NCBI GenBank assembly: GCA_032622095.1 | Contig: CP136068.1 | Coordinates: forward strand, 48,354,443 to 48,418,442 | Source: Siphonodentalium dalli | Taxonomy: Eukaryota > Mollusca > Scaphopoda > Gadilida > Siphonodentaliidae | Direction: 5' to 3' | DNA length: 64,000 nt | Part shown: positions 34,370-48,129 of the stretch, piece after piece | How the letters are laid out: every line of letters starts with the position of its first letter | How positions within the stretch are numbered: position 1 is the stretch's first letter | Made by a program: the position numbers and the translations under genes | Notes under the pieces: generated by a model | Seen by the model: the letters and a program-made list of their open reading frames with translations, nothing else | Database searches by the model: none | What the model was told of the DNA's origin: nothing

Positions 34370-36152
34370 CACAGTGGATCAACGGACACAAACGAAAACC
34401 GGAAGTCGTAGAGTTCGAGGCGAGGAATTTGTGTTTGCCGACACTGTCTGACACCGTTTTTCTTCTAATAAACACATTTAGACACCAATTCTGAACAGTG
34501 AATATTTCGTCACTAATATTCGACCCGCGGCGATCAGTTATAATCAGTTGTCAGTGCTTTATCGCGGAAAAATATGCAATATAATCATCGCCGCGCGACG
34601 ATTTGTTCCACAAGAAAATGTCAATTATCACAATCATCTCAACAACTTTTCGCCACAACCGTTATATCGATCGAAGCGCCTGTACTCCTCCCACATATAT
34701 TGAGTATTGTCATGGAATGTCTCAGTATTCCAATTTTCCACATTATATACAGGTACCGCTTCGAAATTACTGTCCGGTTAGTCCAAAACATTCAATCATT
34801 AGTCGCTAAATATCTGTCCGCTTAGTCGTGATTCAATTGAAGAGTACCATCTACAATTTATGGTGGAATAAACTCTTTTTCGCAGATTATAAATGCCCTT
34901 CATTATATTTTTGCGTGGCGATGACGGTTATGGATCTTTATATTTCCCCGGCTACAACATGGTCTTTAAGCGGTGTCTTATGCACGCGACACTGAAACTG
35001 ATATCCAATCCTGAAGTCTGACCATGGTCAGTTCTAGATATTTCTGAATCATAATAGACTGATTAATGTGTCATTGAAACTTAATTTGACGATTAAGGCA
35101 CAAGAAAAAGTTTACATAAAAATTATCCAAAGAAAAACAATCAGGAGGGGACTAAAACTGGTATATGATGGGGTGTGTATACTTGTATAGCCATTTTATA
35201 TTGGTCCAATTTCCAGTGCAAGAAAAAAACAGTATTTTGTTATTCCAGGTGATATATACTTGTGACGAAATGCCCACATATTTTCATATGTGACCGTTGT
35301 GAGACACAGGCTGGTGGTTTTTCTGAGGCAATTGGCCATGGAATTCTATAGCATCCAAGTGAACGTTTGTAACTAAACTTTCGCGTAACAAATCAGGAAA
35401 ATACCACCAAAATTGTATGGACACTTCGTCGTGGAGGATGGTGTATGATAGGATAAGAGTCTATCAGACTTGTTCTGTTTTATTTATTATGATTATTATG
35501 ACTATGACTATGTTGTTTGGAGAGAAAAAATGAGCAAAATGTGTTCGGTAACAAAACTAAAACAGCATACTCTTTGCAACAGAGAAAATGTTGGCCAAAT
35601 GTGTCAATTTTGGCGAAAGGCAGCCAACGAAATAACCCAGTTCGACACTGGGGTGAACACCAATAACTGTCCACCGGGTCTGGTCGATCGCGACTAAATT
35701 TCGGGGTGTACAGGACAAACCGGACAGTAATTTCGAAGCGGGTACCTGTAAATAAATTGGAAATTTGGAATACTGAGACATTCCATGACAATACTCAATA
35801 TATGTATTTGTGGGAGGAGAACAGGCGCTTCGATCGGTATAATGGTAGTGGCGAAAAGTTGATGAGATAATTGTGAAAATTTACATTTTCTTGGATATAT
35901 TGTGGAAGACATCGTCGCGCGGCGATGATTAAATTGCATATTTTTCCGCGACAACTGATTCTAACTGATCGCGGCGGGTCGAATATTAGTGACGAAATAT
36001 GCACTTACCTTAAATTGTTCAAAATTGGTGTCTAAATGTGTTTATTAGAACAAAAACGGTGTCATAAAGTGTGTGCAAACTTTGACAACACAAATTCATC
36101 GCCTCGAACTCTACGACTTCCGGTTTTCGTTTGTGTCCGTTGATCCATTGTG
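34370..36152. mobile_element. Transib/RSS-like long-TIR element
   Basis: The left end is CACAGTGGATCAACGG and the right end, in complement, is CACAATGGATCAACGG. Both are flanked by ATACA (34365-34369 and 36153-36157), a 5 bp target duplication. The first ~53 bases of the two ends differ at one position. The inverted arms continue with indels to about 34807 and 35689, so each arm is roughly 440-465 bp around an 880 bp core. CACWRTG-type termini plus 5 bp duplications are the signature of Transib and ProtoRAG transposons. The left seven bases equal the V(D)J RSS heptamer. No transposase or RAG-like protein is encoded in the core. Transib target duplications are usually GC-rich, which ATACA is not. 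The assignment is good but not proven. Confidence 0.75.
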
Positions 36153-36157
36153 ATACA

Positions 36158-37684
36158 GCTCTTCCAGGTATACAAATACCCTACACACGGCCATTTATAC
36201 CTTCCAGACTTGCAAAAACATCATTCGTAATCATATATTAACTTTGTGAGAGAAAACTGCATTAGTTCTGGTAATGTCAGTGGTTAAAATAGTAACTATT
36301 AACCAAGGTGTATCAGCAACGTTAGTATTCAATGTATAAGGCATATAAGTCAATTATGTCTTATAGTATCAACCAAAACCTGTAACTGATTACACGGCGG
36401 GCTGGGGCAATATTTATACTCCCTTGGCATCTTGGTGTTCAGTTTGAGTCAATCTGCGGTGAAATGTTATACCGTATTATGTAAACTTAAAACTTTGAGA
36501 GATCGGAAGGGCCTGCGACCCACATAATGGCATATTCCATTGCTCCAATGATCAGTTAACATAAAAGATATATAATAAATGCGGGTTGCAGTGTGCGGCG
36601 ATGGATTCAAATTTGAAATTCAAGATAACTGCTGACGGTCATGTTTTTTAACGGATTTTGGACAAAAATGGCTCCCATCTAGAGGTCACCCCGAAGATAG
36701 TTATAAAGTTTGTTGTTGATCGGATGAGGGATATGGTCTGTGTGGTGTGGCAAATGATTTAGTCATGCAAAGAGTGAAATCCAAGATAGCTGTCGGCGGC
36801 CATGTTTTTCATCGAAAATCATTCAAAAATGGTCAGAATCCATCAATGAAGGCGCTGTTATATAGGATTGTTGCCACACGAGGACTCCCGCCAACGGTCT
36901 CTCGCCATATTAACAGTCCAGTTTTGATAAAATTGAGAAAAAATACCACGGACTGAAGGGATGTACAATCAAAAGATATGGGGTGTGACAACGACCGTGC
37001 TATCGTGGACTACAGGTATATAGCAGTATGGATATGGACTGAGATAATCATGCTCCCATGAGACCTTGAGTAGCTGGGTGGAAAGTTTAACAGAGAGGTT
37101 AAAATTGTATAGACCAAATTAAGTTCCCGTCCCATACACCAAAAATTAAAAACGAAATTCTGAGTCAAAAGGGGCATAAATCAGATAACATTCATTGAAC
37201 CAACCCATTTTCGTATTATTATGATCCACATGTCACATCTGAGTCGAAAGGGGACATATCTCCATCAAAAATGGTTGGACCAGACCCAAATTTTGGTGTG
37301 GATCAAGTAGGTGGGTTCAGTTGAAAATTCCAAGGCGGATATTCCGACCTGACACCCAAATAAAGTCGGTAAATTACCAACTGATGGTCTTCTCAGTCAA
37401 TCATTTTTGACCAAAATTATGAGAATATGCAAATGTTGGTAAACAAAACAACGAATTCCCTAGTAAAAAAAAACCCTGTCGCCACGTCGCCACATGATGA
37501 GTGGAGGTTTGTTGGACGCTATAGAATTTAAGCACAATCCAAATACTAGACATGATCTATTTCCTATAATTTCCGAAGAAATTGCTTTCCGGCACTGGTG
37601 GATGGTTTCGATCTCTTTGTTTTCAAGGATTTTGATGTTTCAATGCACTATATATATGCTCAAAAAGTGTTGCGTTCATCGGTT
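36158..37684. other. interval with dispersed repeats, no gene
   Basis: 36600-36840 is a further copy of the repeat at 13560-14060. 37390-37460 is an inverted copy of words at 26190-26260. A 69-codon + strand frame at 36747 lies within the repeat and is not called. Confidence 0.45.
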
Positions 37685-37995
37685 CACTGCCAAAAATAAT
37701 TTCTTAATAAGATAAAATATCTTGAAACAAGAAAAACTATTTCCTGAAACAGGAAAATAAATCTTATTTTGAGAAATATACCCCCAAAGTCTGCTACATC
37801 AAGAAAATTTAAGAAACTCCCACCAGACAAAAGATAGTTTTCTCAAAAAAGATAGATTTTAGTCTTGAAACAAGAAAAAATTTCCTTACTAAGAAAATGG
37901 CTTCAAAAATTAAATATATATTTCTTGTTTCAAGATTTTTTTTCTAAGTTAAGAAATACTTAAAGAAAATATTTCTAAACCAAGAATTAATTGTT
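37685..37995 (+). mobile_element. CACTA/EnSpm-like left terminus
   Basis: It starts CACTGCCAAAAATAATTTCT and continues with alternating AAGAAA, TTTCTT and CTTGAAACAAG words on both strands. It resembles the ends of the 8 kb units in inverse orientation. A matching CAGTG right end was not found in the next kilobase, so the copy may be truncated or the partner lies elsewhere. Confidence 0.55.
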
Positions 37996-38067
37996 ATGTA
38001 CAAATTACTGCTGTAATAGAATAACTAAAAGTCCAACGATAGCAAAATTGTGATCAAAATTTTATGG

Positions 38068-38345
38068 TAAACATTGAAAAAAGTCCAACCTGTTGATTAA
38101 ATATTCTGAAATTCATATTCATACTTAAATATTTGAACTACATGTAATACTACAGCTATAGGATTATATCATTGTTGACAAGTCACTCACTGTAACAGTT
38201 TTGTTTACATAACATTGGAAAAGGTCCAACCTGTTGATTAAATATTCTGAAAATGTTATTCATAGTTAAATATTTGAACTAATAATACAGCTAGAATTAT
38301 ATATTTGTTGACAAATCACTGTAACAGTTTTGTTTACATAACAAT
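38068..38345 (+). repeat. ~145 bp tandem duplication
   Basis: Two units share ACATTGNAAAANGTCCAACC, TGTTGATTAAATATTCTGAA, TTAAATATTTGAACTA, TTGTTGACAA and ACAGTTTTGTTTACATAACA in the same order. Each ends in that last word. Confidence 0.85.
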
Positions 38346-38619
38346 AGTTTCAACAGCTGTAATTTTGTTATTGGCAATCTGTCAGTAAGTGTTTTTATCT
38401 ATTACTCAATGCGCTTAGGGCATGCTGACCTTTATACAATTTTAATAAAATTTTGTTTGCACAATATAGTGGGTCGCCATTGAGGAGGCCTCCCTTGAAA
38501 TCTCCAGTTGGTGGTTTGCCACACCATCCCGAACTAGACAAACCTCTCTGGTGGCCCCTTGCATTGAACCTATTAATTAAACCGGTACTTCAAGCTGGTA
38601 TATACCCCTCTTATATAAG

Positions 38620-41260
38620 GATGGAAGATGCTACCAATTTCAAACCGATGGTATTTCTTCAGAGTTGACTCTCTTGTATTATGAAAGCAAGCCCAATGAG
38701 GCCATGCACCTATTGCATGTTTATAACACACAAAAGACTATATCTTAGCAGAATGCATGTCTCTGATGATACAAACAATAAAATATCCAATTTATCCATA
38801 GTTGAATTTCATTTGGCTATATAGGAAAGCATACAATGTGGCTTTTATTTAGTTTCCACAAAGTATTTTAAGTAAAATATCCATCAAGTGATGTATTCTG
38901 CCTTGTCCTATATATTAAAATGCATGCAATGGCCATGAGAAATGCTTAATTTATTGGTAGAGATGTCAATCAGATAAGAAATACTGACATTTTAGGTTTG
39001 ATACACCATTTCAGCTGGCTTGGCATCTTTTAAATTTGGAACCTAAGGGAATTTATTCAGCTTTGACTCTCTAAATTATGGAAGAAAGCCCAAATGAAGC
39101 CACTATTTGCATGTTAGTAACATGTATAAGGCTATATCTCAACAGAATACATGTCTCTGATAAAATGCACAATAAAATATCAATAGTTCAATTGCATTTG
39201 GCTATAGAGGGATGCATACAATATTGGTTTTATGTAGTTTCCACAGACTATTTTAAGTAAAATATCCATCAATTGATGTTTTCTACATAGCCTTGTATAT
39301 TAAAATGCATGTAATGACCATGGAAAATGTTTAATTCATTAGTTGATAGGTCCATCTGATAAGAAATACTGACAATTGAGGTTTAAAATACCATTTCATG
39401 GGATTATGGGATCATAAATATCAAACTAAGGGAATTTCTTCAGATTTGACTCTCTAAATAATGGAAGAAAGCCCAAATGAAACCACTATTTGCATGTTAA
39501 TGACATGTATAAGGCTATATCTCAACAGAATACATGTCGCTGATAAAATACACCATAAAATATCCATAGTTTAATTGCATTTGGCTATAGAAGGATGCAT
39601 ACAATATTGCTTTTAAGTAGTTTCCACAGACTATTTTAAGTAAGATATCCATCAAATAATGTTTTCTACCTTGCCCTATATAGCATAATGCACGCAGTGA
39701 CCATGAGAAATGTTTAATTTATTGGTAGAGATGTCCATCTGATAAGAAATACTGCCATTTGAGGTTTGATACACCATTTCAGCTGGCTTGGCATCTTACA
39801 AATTTGAAATAAGGGAATTTATTCAGCTTTGACCCTCTAAATTATGGGAAAAAAGCCTAAATTATGCCATTATTGGCATGTTTATAACATATATAAGGCT
39901 ATATCTGAACAGAATACATGTCTCTGATGAAATCAACAATAAAATATCCATAGTTTAATTTGTTTTGGCTATACAGGGATGCATACAACATGGCTTTTAG
40001 GTTGTTTCCACAGACTATTTTAAGTTAAATATTCATCAAATGATGTTTTCTGCCTTGTCCTGTATATTAAAATGCATGCAATGACCATGAAAAATGTTTA
40101 ATTTATTGGTAGAGATGTCCATCTGATAAGAAATACTGCCATTTGAGGTTTGATACACCATTTCAGCTGGCTTGGCATCTTACAAATTTGAAATAAGGGA
40201 ATTTATTCAGCTTTGACCCTCTAAATTATGGGAAAAAAGCCTAAATTATGCCATTATTGGCATGTTTATAACATATATAAGGCTATATCTGAACAGAATA
40301 CATGTCTCAGGTGAAATAAACAATACAACATCCATAGTTTAATTTGATTTGGCTATACAGGGATGCATACAACATGGCTTTTAGGTTGTTTCCACAGACT
40401 ATTTTATGTAAAATATCCATCAAATGATGTTTTCGGCCTTGTCCTGTATATTAAAATGCATGCAATGACCATGAAAAATGTTTAATTTATTGGTAGAGAT
40501 GTCCATCTGATAAGAAATACTGTCATTTGAGGTTTGATACACCATTTCAGCTGGCTTGGCATCTTACACATTTGAAATAAGGGAATTTATTCAGCTTTGA
40601 CCCTCTAAATTATGGGAAAAAAGCCTAAATTATGCCATTATTGGCATGTTTATAACATATATAAGGCTATATCTGAACAGAATACATGTCTCAGGTGAAA
40701 TAAACAATACAACATCCATAGTTTAATTTGATTTGACTATACAGGGATGCATACAATATTGCTTTTATGTAGTTTCCACTGATTATTTTAAGTAAAATAT
40801 CCATCAAATGATGTTTTCTACATTGCCTTGTATATTAAAATGCATGTAATGACCATGGGATATGTTTAATTTATTAGTTGATATGTCCATCTGATAGGAA
40901 ATACTGACATTTGAGGTTTTAAATACCATTTCATGGGATTATGGGATCATAAATATCAAACTAAGGGAATTTCTTCAGATTTGACTCTCTAAATGATGGA
41001 AGAAAGGCCAAATGAAGCCACTATTTGCATGTTTATAACATGTATAAGGCCATATCTTTGCAGAATGCTTTTCTCTGATAATAAAACAAATAACATATCT
41101 ATATTTCATAGTTTAGTTGGCAAAACAGGGTGCATAACATGTGGTTTTAAAGTAGTTTCACAGACTATTTTAACTAGAATATCAATTAAATGATGTAATC
41201 TAACTTGCCCTGTGTTTTAAAATGCATACACTGACCATGATAAATGTTTAATACAAACAC
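38620..41260 (+). repeat. ~383 bp satellite, nearly seven units
   Basis: The phase marker GACYCTCTAAATTATGG or a close variant occurs at 38667, 39065, 39448, 39831, 40215, 40599 and 40983. The spacing is 398 and then 383-384 bases. Two unit types are visible: one with ATGGAAGAAAGCCCAAATGA and CATTTCATGGGATTATGGGA, one with GGGAAAAAAGCCTAAATTAT and TTTCAGCTGGCTTGGCATCT. The 40215 and 40599 units are especially alike. Sixty-codon frames recur in some units but are closed by stops in others, so they are not called as genes. Confidence 0.95.
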
Positions 41261-41285
41261 CGTCCTTAATGCTGCACCAGCCTAA

Positions 41286-41306
41286 CTCCAGTTATGAAAG
41301 GGTTAA
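41286..41306 (-). mobile_element. solitary piggyBac-like right end
   Basis: CTCCAGTTATGAAAGGG followed by TTAA matches the right end of the MITE at 12287-12520. No matching left end was found nearby. It directly follows the satellite array. Confidence 0.55.
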
Positions 41307-41392
41307 ATTAATAAACAAAGGTTACACAGACATCCCCCCTTCAACAGCGCGGTGAGTGTGTTTTTTGTGTAATATATGTCATATCCGGTATA

Positions 41393-41752
41393 AGAGCCCC
41401 CCCCCCCCATTTCGTACGCTGTATTCCATGCCCTGTTATGAGGTACGCCATATTCCGGCCCCTCTGTTAGGAGGTATTCGGTATTCCAAAAATACCGGTA
41501 TTCGTATACCAACCTTCCAATAAAACGATCATAAGAATAATACAAATGCGATGTTTGTCACAATAAATGCACGGTTTGACATACAGATCGTCGATCATCA
41601 ATTTATATCAATTTAGACATGGACATGATGACCGGCGTTCTTACGGCAATAGAGAATTTATCCATATGGCTGTTAACTGGTATTTCCTATTCCACCCTCT
41701 GTGTTAAGTGGTATTATTCCGTATTCCAGGGGGTTGGGGTGCTCTTATATGG
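41393..41752. mobile_element. small TIR element with pyrimidine-run ends
   Basis: The left end is GGTATAAGAGCCCCCC; the right end, in complement, is CCATATAAGAGCACCCC. Inside are three TATTCCGGYMCC/GGTATTC-like words (41455, 41480, 41715). It is probably a MITE of about 360 bp with unknown target duplication. Confidence 0.5.
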
Positions 41753-42600
41753 TGTGAAGTTTACAACTAATGTGGCAGTCATGAAATTTTTAATTATTAG
41801 AACTGTTTGGGATATATACACCCCAATAACCCTGTCTTCACGCTCCTGTTGGTGGTGGCCTTATCAATCTATTGCTTCGTTGAACTTTTATTTGAGGTGA
41901 TAGTTCTTGATGCGTGTAATTTCGTTCCACTTTACAACAGCGCACAATGATTCCTATTTTTTTTACCTACCGGCGCAGATCGAGGCTGGACGTACATCTT
42001 ACGTTTTCATACTCATAGGATACAAATTGATCGGATTTTAGGTAAGTGAAACTAATTAGTAATCAATTGAAGTGATTTCTCATTATGAACAGACTGTTAC
42101 TAGTAAAATACTTAATCGAACTACAATTAAAAATGCACGACTTATCCTGTTTTATTCAAATGAAATTTGATAGTAAATCGGCCTAATTTTGTTTCCGTTA
42201 AATATTTCAGAAAATGGAATCCGTCATTGATAAATGAACATTTTTTTGGTCAAAATAGTAACTTCTGACGGACTATGATTATATGGCATTTATGAATCAT
42301 ATATAAAGGTAGCCCTACACAATATTCCCAACTGTGTTCCCAACTGCAAAAACGATTTTTAATGAATTATAAATTGGCCTAAATTTGATGCTTCATAAAA
42401 GGAAAAACTGTCCGGGAATGGCTATTTTCGTCTGCAAAATCAAATTCTGCCATAAATGCAGTGTATTATCGGTCGACATTAATATGACAATAGTTGGAAT
42501 ATTAAAAGTTCCCAGTTATTGAAAATATACATGTAGCTTATAAGGAAATTGTCAGTTATGATCAGTTATACCGGTACTTCATACCATTATTCTAACAAAT
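41753..42600. other. interval before 8 kb copy 2, no gene seen
   Basis: AT-rich sequence without recognised genes or repeats. Confidence 0.45.
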
Positions 42601-45102
42601 GTCAACCTGATAGAATTCCCACAATCTCTTTAATATTGTCATGCCATGGCCAATTTAACACTAAGTGAACGTTCAGATTACCACGATACAATCGTAAGTG
42701 GAAATATTTCTGTCGTAGGAAGTAACCGCTCAACTGTGCATGCTCACCTCAAAATCGTAGGTAAAAAATAATATCATGCACTGTTTTATTTAAAAGCGAA
42801 ATTGTGGCGTATCCTTGGTTATCCCCATTTGCGACGTAATCACTAATCAGTCATGTGTATGTAAAAATTGTGGCCTGAAGGATCGCATGATAGTCAATCA
42901 CATGCTTTACAAAAAAACTGTGATTTCATCATACATGTGTACGACATCGTAATCATGTGAACAAACTATCCACGATCTCGTCGATCCCGGTTCCTCCACT
43001 TAAGATTGTATCTTTCATCTGTACGTTCACTGAGTGAACATTCATGATTCATATGACTACGATTCAATTGTAAGTGGACAGATTCCCATCTTGGGTAATA
43101 ACCGATAGTTGGACTGCGCATGCTCACGACATGATCACGAGTTATATCAATGCAGAATTGCAAAATTGTGACGTATCCTTGGTTACCTCCACTTGGTGAA
43201 ATTTGCGTGTACGTAAAAATCGTACAAAGTAAATGGAAATATCATAGGATAGTTAATCACGTGGTTAACCACCGATATTAAATATACTCATCTGCGATGA
43301 CATCGTAACAAACTATCCATGATTTTGTCAGGCCCGAATCCTCCACTTACGATTGAATTATGGTCTTCTGACATCTGAATCGCCGAAAATGCTAATATTA
43401 TTGGAAGAATGAACTTTACACTTGTTTTTTGAATATGTTTGCAAATTATGAAAATACATGCATCCATATCAAATATATATGTACATGTATTTTTTCTTCA
43501 ATTACAGAAATACCAGATTCATTAGCCATGGTGGATGCGGCATCATGCCCTCTCATCTTCAACATATGAAGATTGATTTCGCCCATGATTAGTCTTAAGC
43601 GTCGGTCCTGTCTAGCTAGACACGTGGCAATGAACAAATGACAGGTGAAATATCACTGGAAGTCTGTTCGCCAAAATACCAGTGGTGAGTTTATATCTAT
43701 AGCTACCATGCAGATGAATATTTGTACATTGTCACCAATACATGTATATACCGCTATCCTCAAAATTATGGACCTTAAAAATGGGGGGGGGGGGCAGGGG
43801 GGCCGGAAAAAAAACTGCAGACACAGGGTGGAAAAAACTGTTTTCTTCGGTTTGGGTACCCCCCCCCCCCCAAAACAGCAAAAACTGCAGTTTGTTTCCA
43901 CTGACCATTTGCCCCCCCCCCCCCCCCAGAAAAATCAAATCTACCCCAGCCGGACAACAACTCGGTTTGACCGGAAACCGAAAAAAACACCTGAGCATAC
44001 AATTCACGAGAAGGTGCTTGGTAACTTAGTTTAGATTATTATGACTAAAATGGTCATTGTCTACCAGTAGAACGCAGATTTGTACCTCGTGATGTCATGA
44101 CATGTACAAACATGTATATTGGTGATCGCAACGCTATGTATGCACTTTAAAAAATGACAACTAGTCATTACCTCGACTTTGAAAAATCTGATGCAAATGA
44201 GATGAGTGAGATACCAGCATATAACTGTTTTCTGATACCATTGGAGGAGAAATTGTTTAATACATGGGATAGTTCTGCAGTAAAAATTTGCCAGATAAGC
44301 GATCGCAGGGTAGAATTCTGCAATCGACTGGTAGACACTGACATAGTTGGCATTATTAAGAGGGTTAATGGGGTCAATATCACATGTAAACCAAGACAGT
44401 GGTTATCCAAAATTGTTTTATGTGGATTGTACTACTCATGTATATATGATTTGGATATTAAGGTTAATCCATATTCTATAAAATGAGAGAAAATTGAAGT
44501 TGTGAGTCTGAAAATACATATTTGGAATTTTTTTTACATGCAACCCCCCCTAAAGGAATAAGGACAAAATTTTACGTGTAAATTTTTTACGCCCAGGTAC
44601 CCCCCCCCCCCCACCCCCGGTACGTTGTGTCCCGCAGTTTTTTTTCCACCGGGGGGGGGATACCTGGTAATGATCGCAGTATATGATATCCACCACGGTA
44701 TCAAGTCGATTACTGTTGTGGAGCACCATGCAGTTATGATACACCAACAAATATCACACCAAAAGTTGAAAATTAAAACAGCCACATGCATCTTGTTCAA
44801 TGAACTTATATATGCATGAATAAGATGAATCACTAAATTATATTTTCATGCTTGTTTGTGTAATGCCAATCAATGCAGCCTGACAACATGGATGGGTGGA
44901 GTTTATAAATTGACAGCCGAAACAATGTTGGCAACTTCAAAGTTCATTATGTGCTACATTTAACCCCCGTATATACAATACAATTTTTCTATCAGCGTTC
45001 CCATGTCCTATATTTGGAGTACTATATACATATACATGTAACGAATGCCATCCGTTCCACAGATATGAGGAAAAACACTGCATTTTATTTTCATGCATGC
45101 TA

Positions 45103-45232
45103 AACATGACAACATGCATATGGGGTGTAACATGACAACATGCATATGGGGTGTAACATGACAACATGCATATGGGGTGTAACATGACAACGTGCATATA
45201 GGGTGTAACATGACAACATGCATATGGGGTGT
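45103..45232 (+). repeat. 26 bp minisatellite, five units (copy 2)
   Basis: This is the paralogue of the array at 2624-2786. Units start at 45103, 45129, 45155, 45181 and 45207. The fourth unit has two substitutions, and none carries the 7-base insertion seen in copy 1. Confidence 0.95.
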
Positions 45233-45911
45233 AACTGCGGTATATGCAGCGTTGAAACTGTACTAGTAACCATAATGAGGTGTTGGAGGTTACTGTGCTT
45301 TATATCTTTAATACTGCAGTATTAACGGGGGGGGGGTACTATACTAAGAGGTGGCCAATTACTTTGAGTATACATGTAGCCATACCTCACACATGGAACA
45401 GGGCTTGACTTATTGATTCTTAGGTACATGGAAAAATAGGTACGCGGAGCAATACATAACACCTAGTCTGCTTAGTATATTTTACATAAATATCAACCGA
45501 TTTTGTGCAGTGTTGAAGCGGTAACCTTTCTAGTACTGCTGTGTTAGAAGTTTCTGGTGTGAGACCACACAAGCCATATTTCTGAATAAATCCTGAAAAA
45601 TTACCCACAATCCTGAGGTTAAGTGGTCACTTACTTTGGGCATTACTGTAATTCCCTGACATTCCCCCAATATATGACTAAAAGAAAATTCACCCTTTTG
45701 AAGTTTTGATATCGTTTAACCATGAAATGGCTCGAAAAAGATGTTTTATGAGATTTACGTTTGTTTTTTATTTAATTTTGTTTGTTCAAGTAGCATATCA
45801 AATGAGTGAAATTTTATTTTAGTCATTCATGTGGGTATCGTGAGTGGGGAGATATTTAAGGGGAGGTATCCTGTTACAACGGTATATGCTACTAGTACAT
45901 GTACATAAGTA

Positions 45912-46051
45912 TTAACTGTCATGTGGACTGTTTTTATGGAGATGTAACCGTGAGGTAAGTGGACATAACTTGTGTAAAACCCTTTACATACAAGTTATGA
46001 CCACTTACCTCACGGTTACATCTCCATTAAAATAGTCTACATGACAGTTAA
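45912..46051. repeat. near-perfect long hairpin (copy 2)
   Basis: This is the paralogue of 3451-3597 with the same arms. Its centre is reduced to TGTAAAACCCTTTACA, 7 bases shorter than copy 1. Confidence 0.9.
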
Positions 46052-48129
46052 TCCTTATATTTATATATATTTAGCGAAAAAGCCACTTTTGTAAATGTAT
46101 TTAAATTGAATAGTGTATCGTGACAAAAACAGCCCAAAGTACCCAATAGCACCCTTGGCAAAAGTTAATAGGAACAATTTCTCTTCATATTGCAACCAGG
46201 TGATTTATTAAGTCAATCCTGCGCGAGTCCAAATGCGCCCAAAACATTACGCGTTCGTCTTTCCAAACCCAATGACCGTTGACGTATGGATGGTGTTGTG
46301 AGCTTGGTGTTATGAGCCGTTGCGCATTCACCGAGAAATAACTGCAACTAGCCACGTGGGCGCGGACCAATCAGTATGCTGGATTTAGTGATGACAACAC
46401 TTAGTGTGTAAATATATGTATTTGTAGCTGATTCTGACCAACATGCAGCGTTTGAATGGATAACAATACTGTTATAACTGCCCCCCCCCCCCCGGTGATT
46501 AGTTTGGACCGTACATCTTAATAATATGTACATGATTAGTCATTCCGCTTTTCTGATGTCATTACAAGCATTCAAATCTTATTTTTCAGACAGGAGGAGC
46601 TGCCTGATTGGATTGAGACATACAAATTTCATTCAAGGCCTGATATCTGATAACCAATCATAGAATCATGTTTCCTGAGTGTTTCTTGCAGATAATGATT
46701 ACACTTGATACCAATATTATTAATTCTGTCCAAGACTGGATGAGGAAGGATTTCAAATGTTATTCGGTGTACATGTAACGGATACATGTAATCTAGATGT
46801 TATCGGTATTCGTCCATGCATGACATAATGTGAGTTGTTGCTTTGTGACAGTCCTGGCTATATACATGTACCATATGTATACCAATGAATGGTATGCACT
46901 GAATCCAGTACTGTGCAGTGTGCAGCGAAGGGGAGGCTTTAATATATAACCAAATGATGACCAATGTCTTCATCAAAGGCAAAAATGACACATCCATTCC
47001 TTCCTTGATGGAGACCGATCAGTGACGTCTACATTTTATCAGACTTAGTGGTGAAAATCTTGGCAAGTGAAGTTAGTGAATTCAATTCTACAACATACAT
47101 GTACATGTACATGTATGCTTCTGTATGTACCTGTATGAGTCTCAGAAAATGTGCACTATGGCATCCAGTGTATGCATAACCTTTGTTATACCGTACTTCA
47201 TACTACATTGACCAGAATTTGGAGGTGTACCAGTTTCATATCTCTACACAAAGCACAACAGTACCCATGGATCAGTCTCAAGCCTTGTTCTGAGCTTGTC
47301 TGAAGGATATGAACTTTTAAAGATATATTATGCACTTGTTCTGGTGCATGAAACTGATCAGTTAGTACCAAGGCGCTATGCCAACTGGAAGAAGGTAGCA
47401 TTCTACTAACATAGCCGAAAATCGAAAGCAAATCAACCGTATCACTCCATAGAACACATTGTCTGAACTACGCTCATTTGTGAATATTTACTACTCGATT
47501 CGGGGCGCATCTATCGGCGATAATATAACGAAAACGAGTTCGCCTTTGATAGTTACTGCATTTAATTATGTATACGAATGATGGTGTGTGTTGTTAATTT
47601 GGATATAATATTTGTAAAAAGTACTACTTTGAACAAGATTATTCTCCATTTATATTTTATCACCCTATTGGAGTGTTTCACATCACTTTAAGTGACAAAT
47701 TATTGCAGCATGTCAATATAATCAGATTCATGTACATGTACACACATACAGGCCTTAAAATCCATCACAGAATAAAAATATTCTGATGTTCCTTTATCTT
47801 TGTCAACCTGCTGTATCACCAAGTAATATGTACAAGGAGCTTAATGTGGCTTAGACATGTACCATACATGTACATTTAAAGACAGATAATCCGAGTTCAC
47901 GCTCCTCAATTACCATTTCTTTGGCTTCAGGGGTAAAAATAACTTATTCGAGTTGAGGAACACACCCTTTTAAGTTCTGAGTTAAAAAATATAATTTTTT
48001 GAAATTATTTCCCGGCCTAGCAAATATTCAATGAGTCGATTGACATAATCTTGATACCAAGTTGCGATGAACAAAATGTTGATTTATAACACGTTTTGGA
48101 AAATGTTACACTAGAGTTGACAGTAGTTA

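Noticed and set aside
34574..35954. Mirrored open frames near 34574-34825 and 35557-35954
   Set aside because: They sit in the two inverted arms of the Transib-like element and mirror each other; no transposase motif.
39078..41193. Repeated ~60-codon frame with EESPNEATICM in the satellite
   Set aside because: Other units of the same satellite have stops or frameshifts in the frame.
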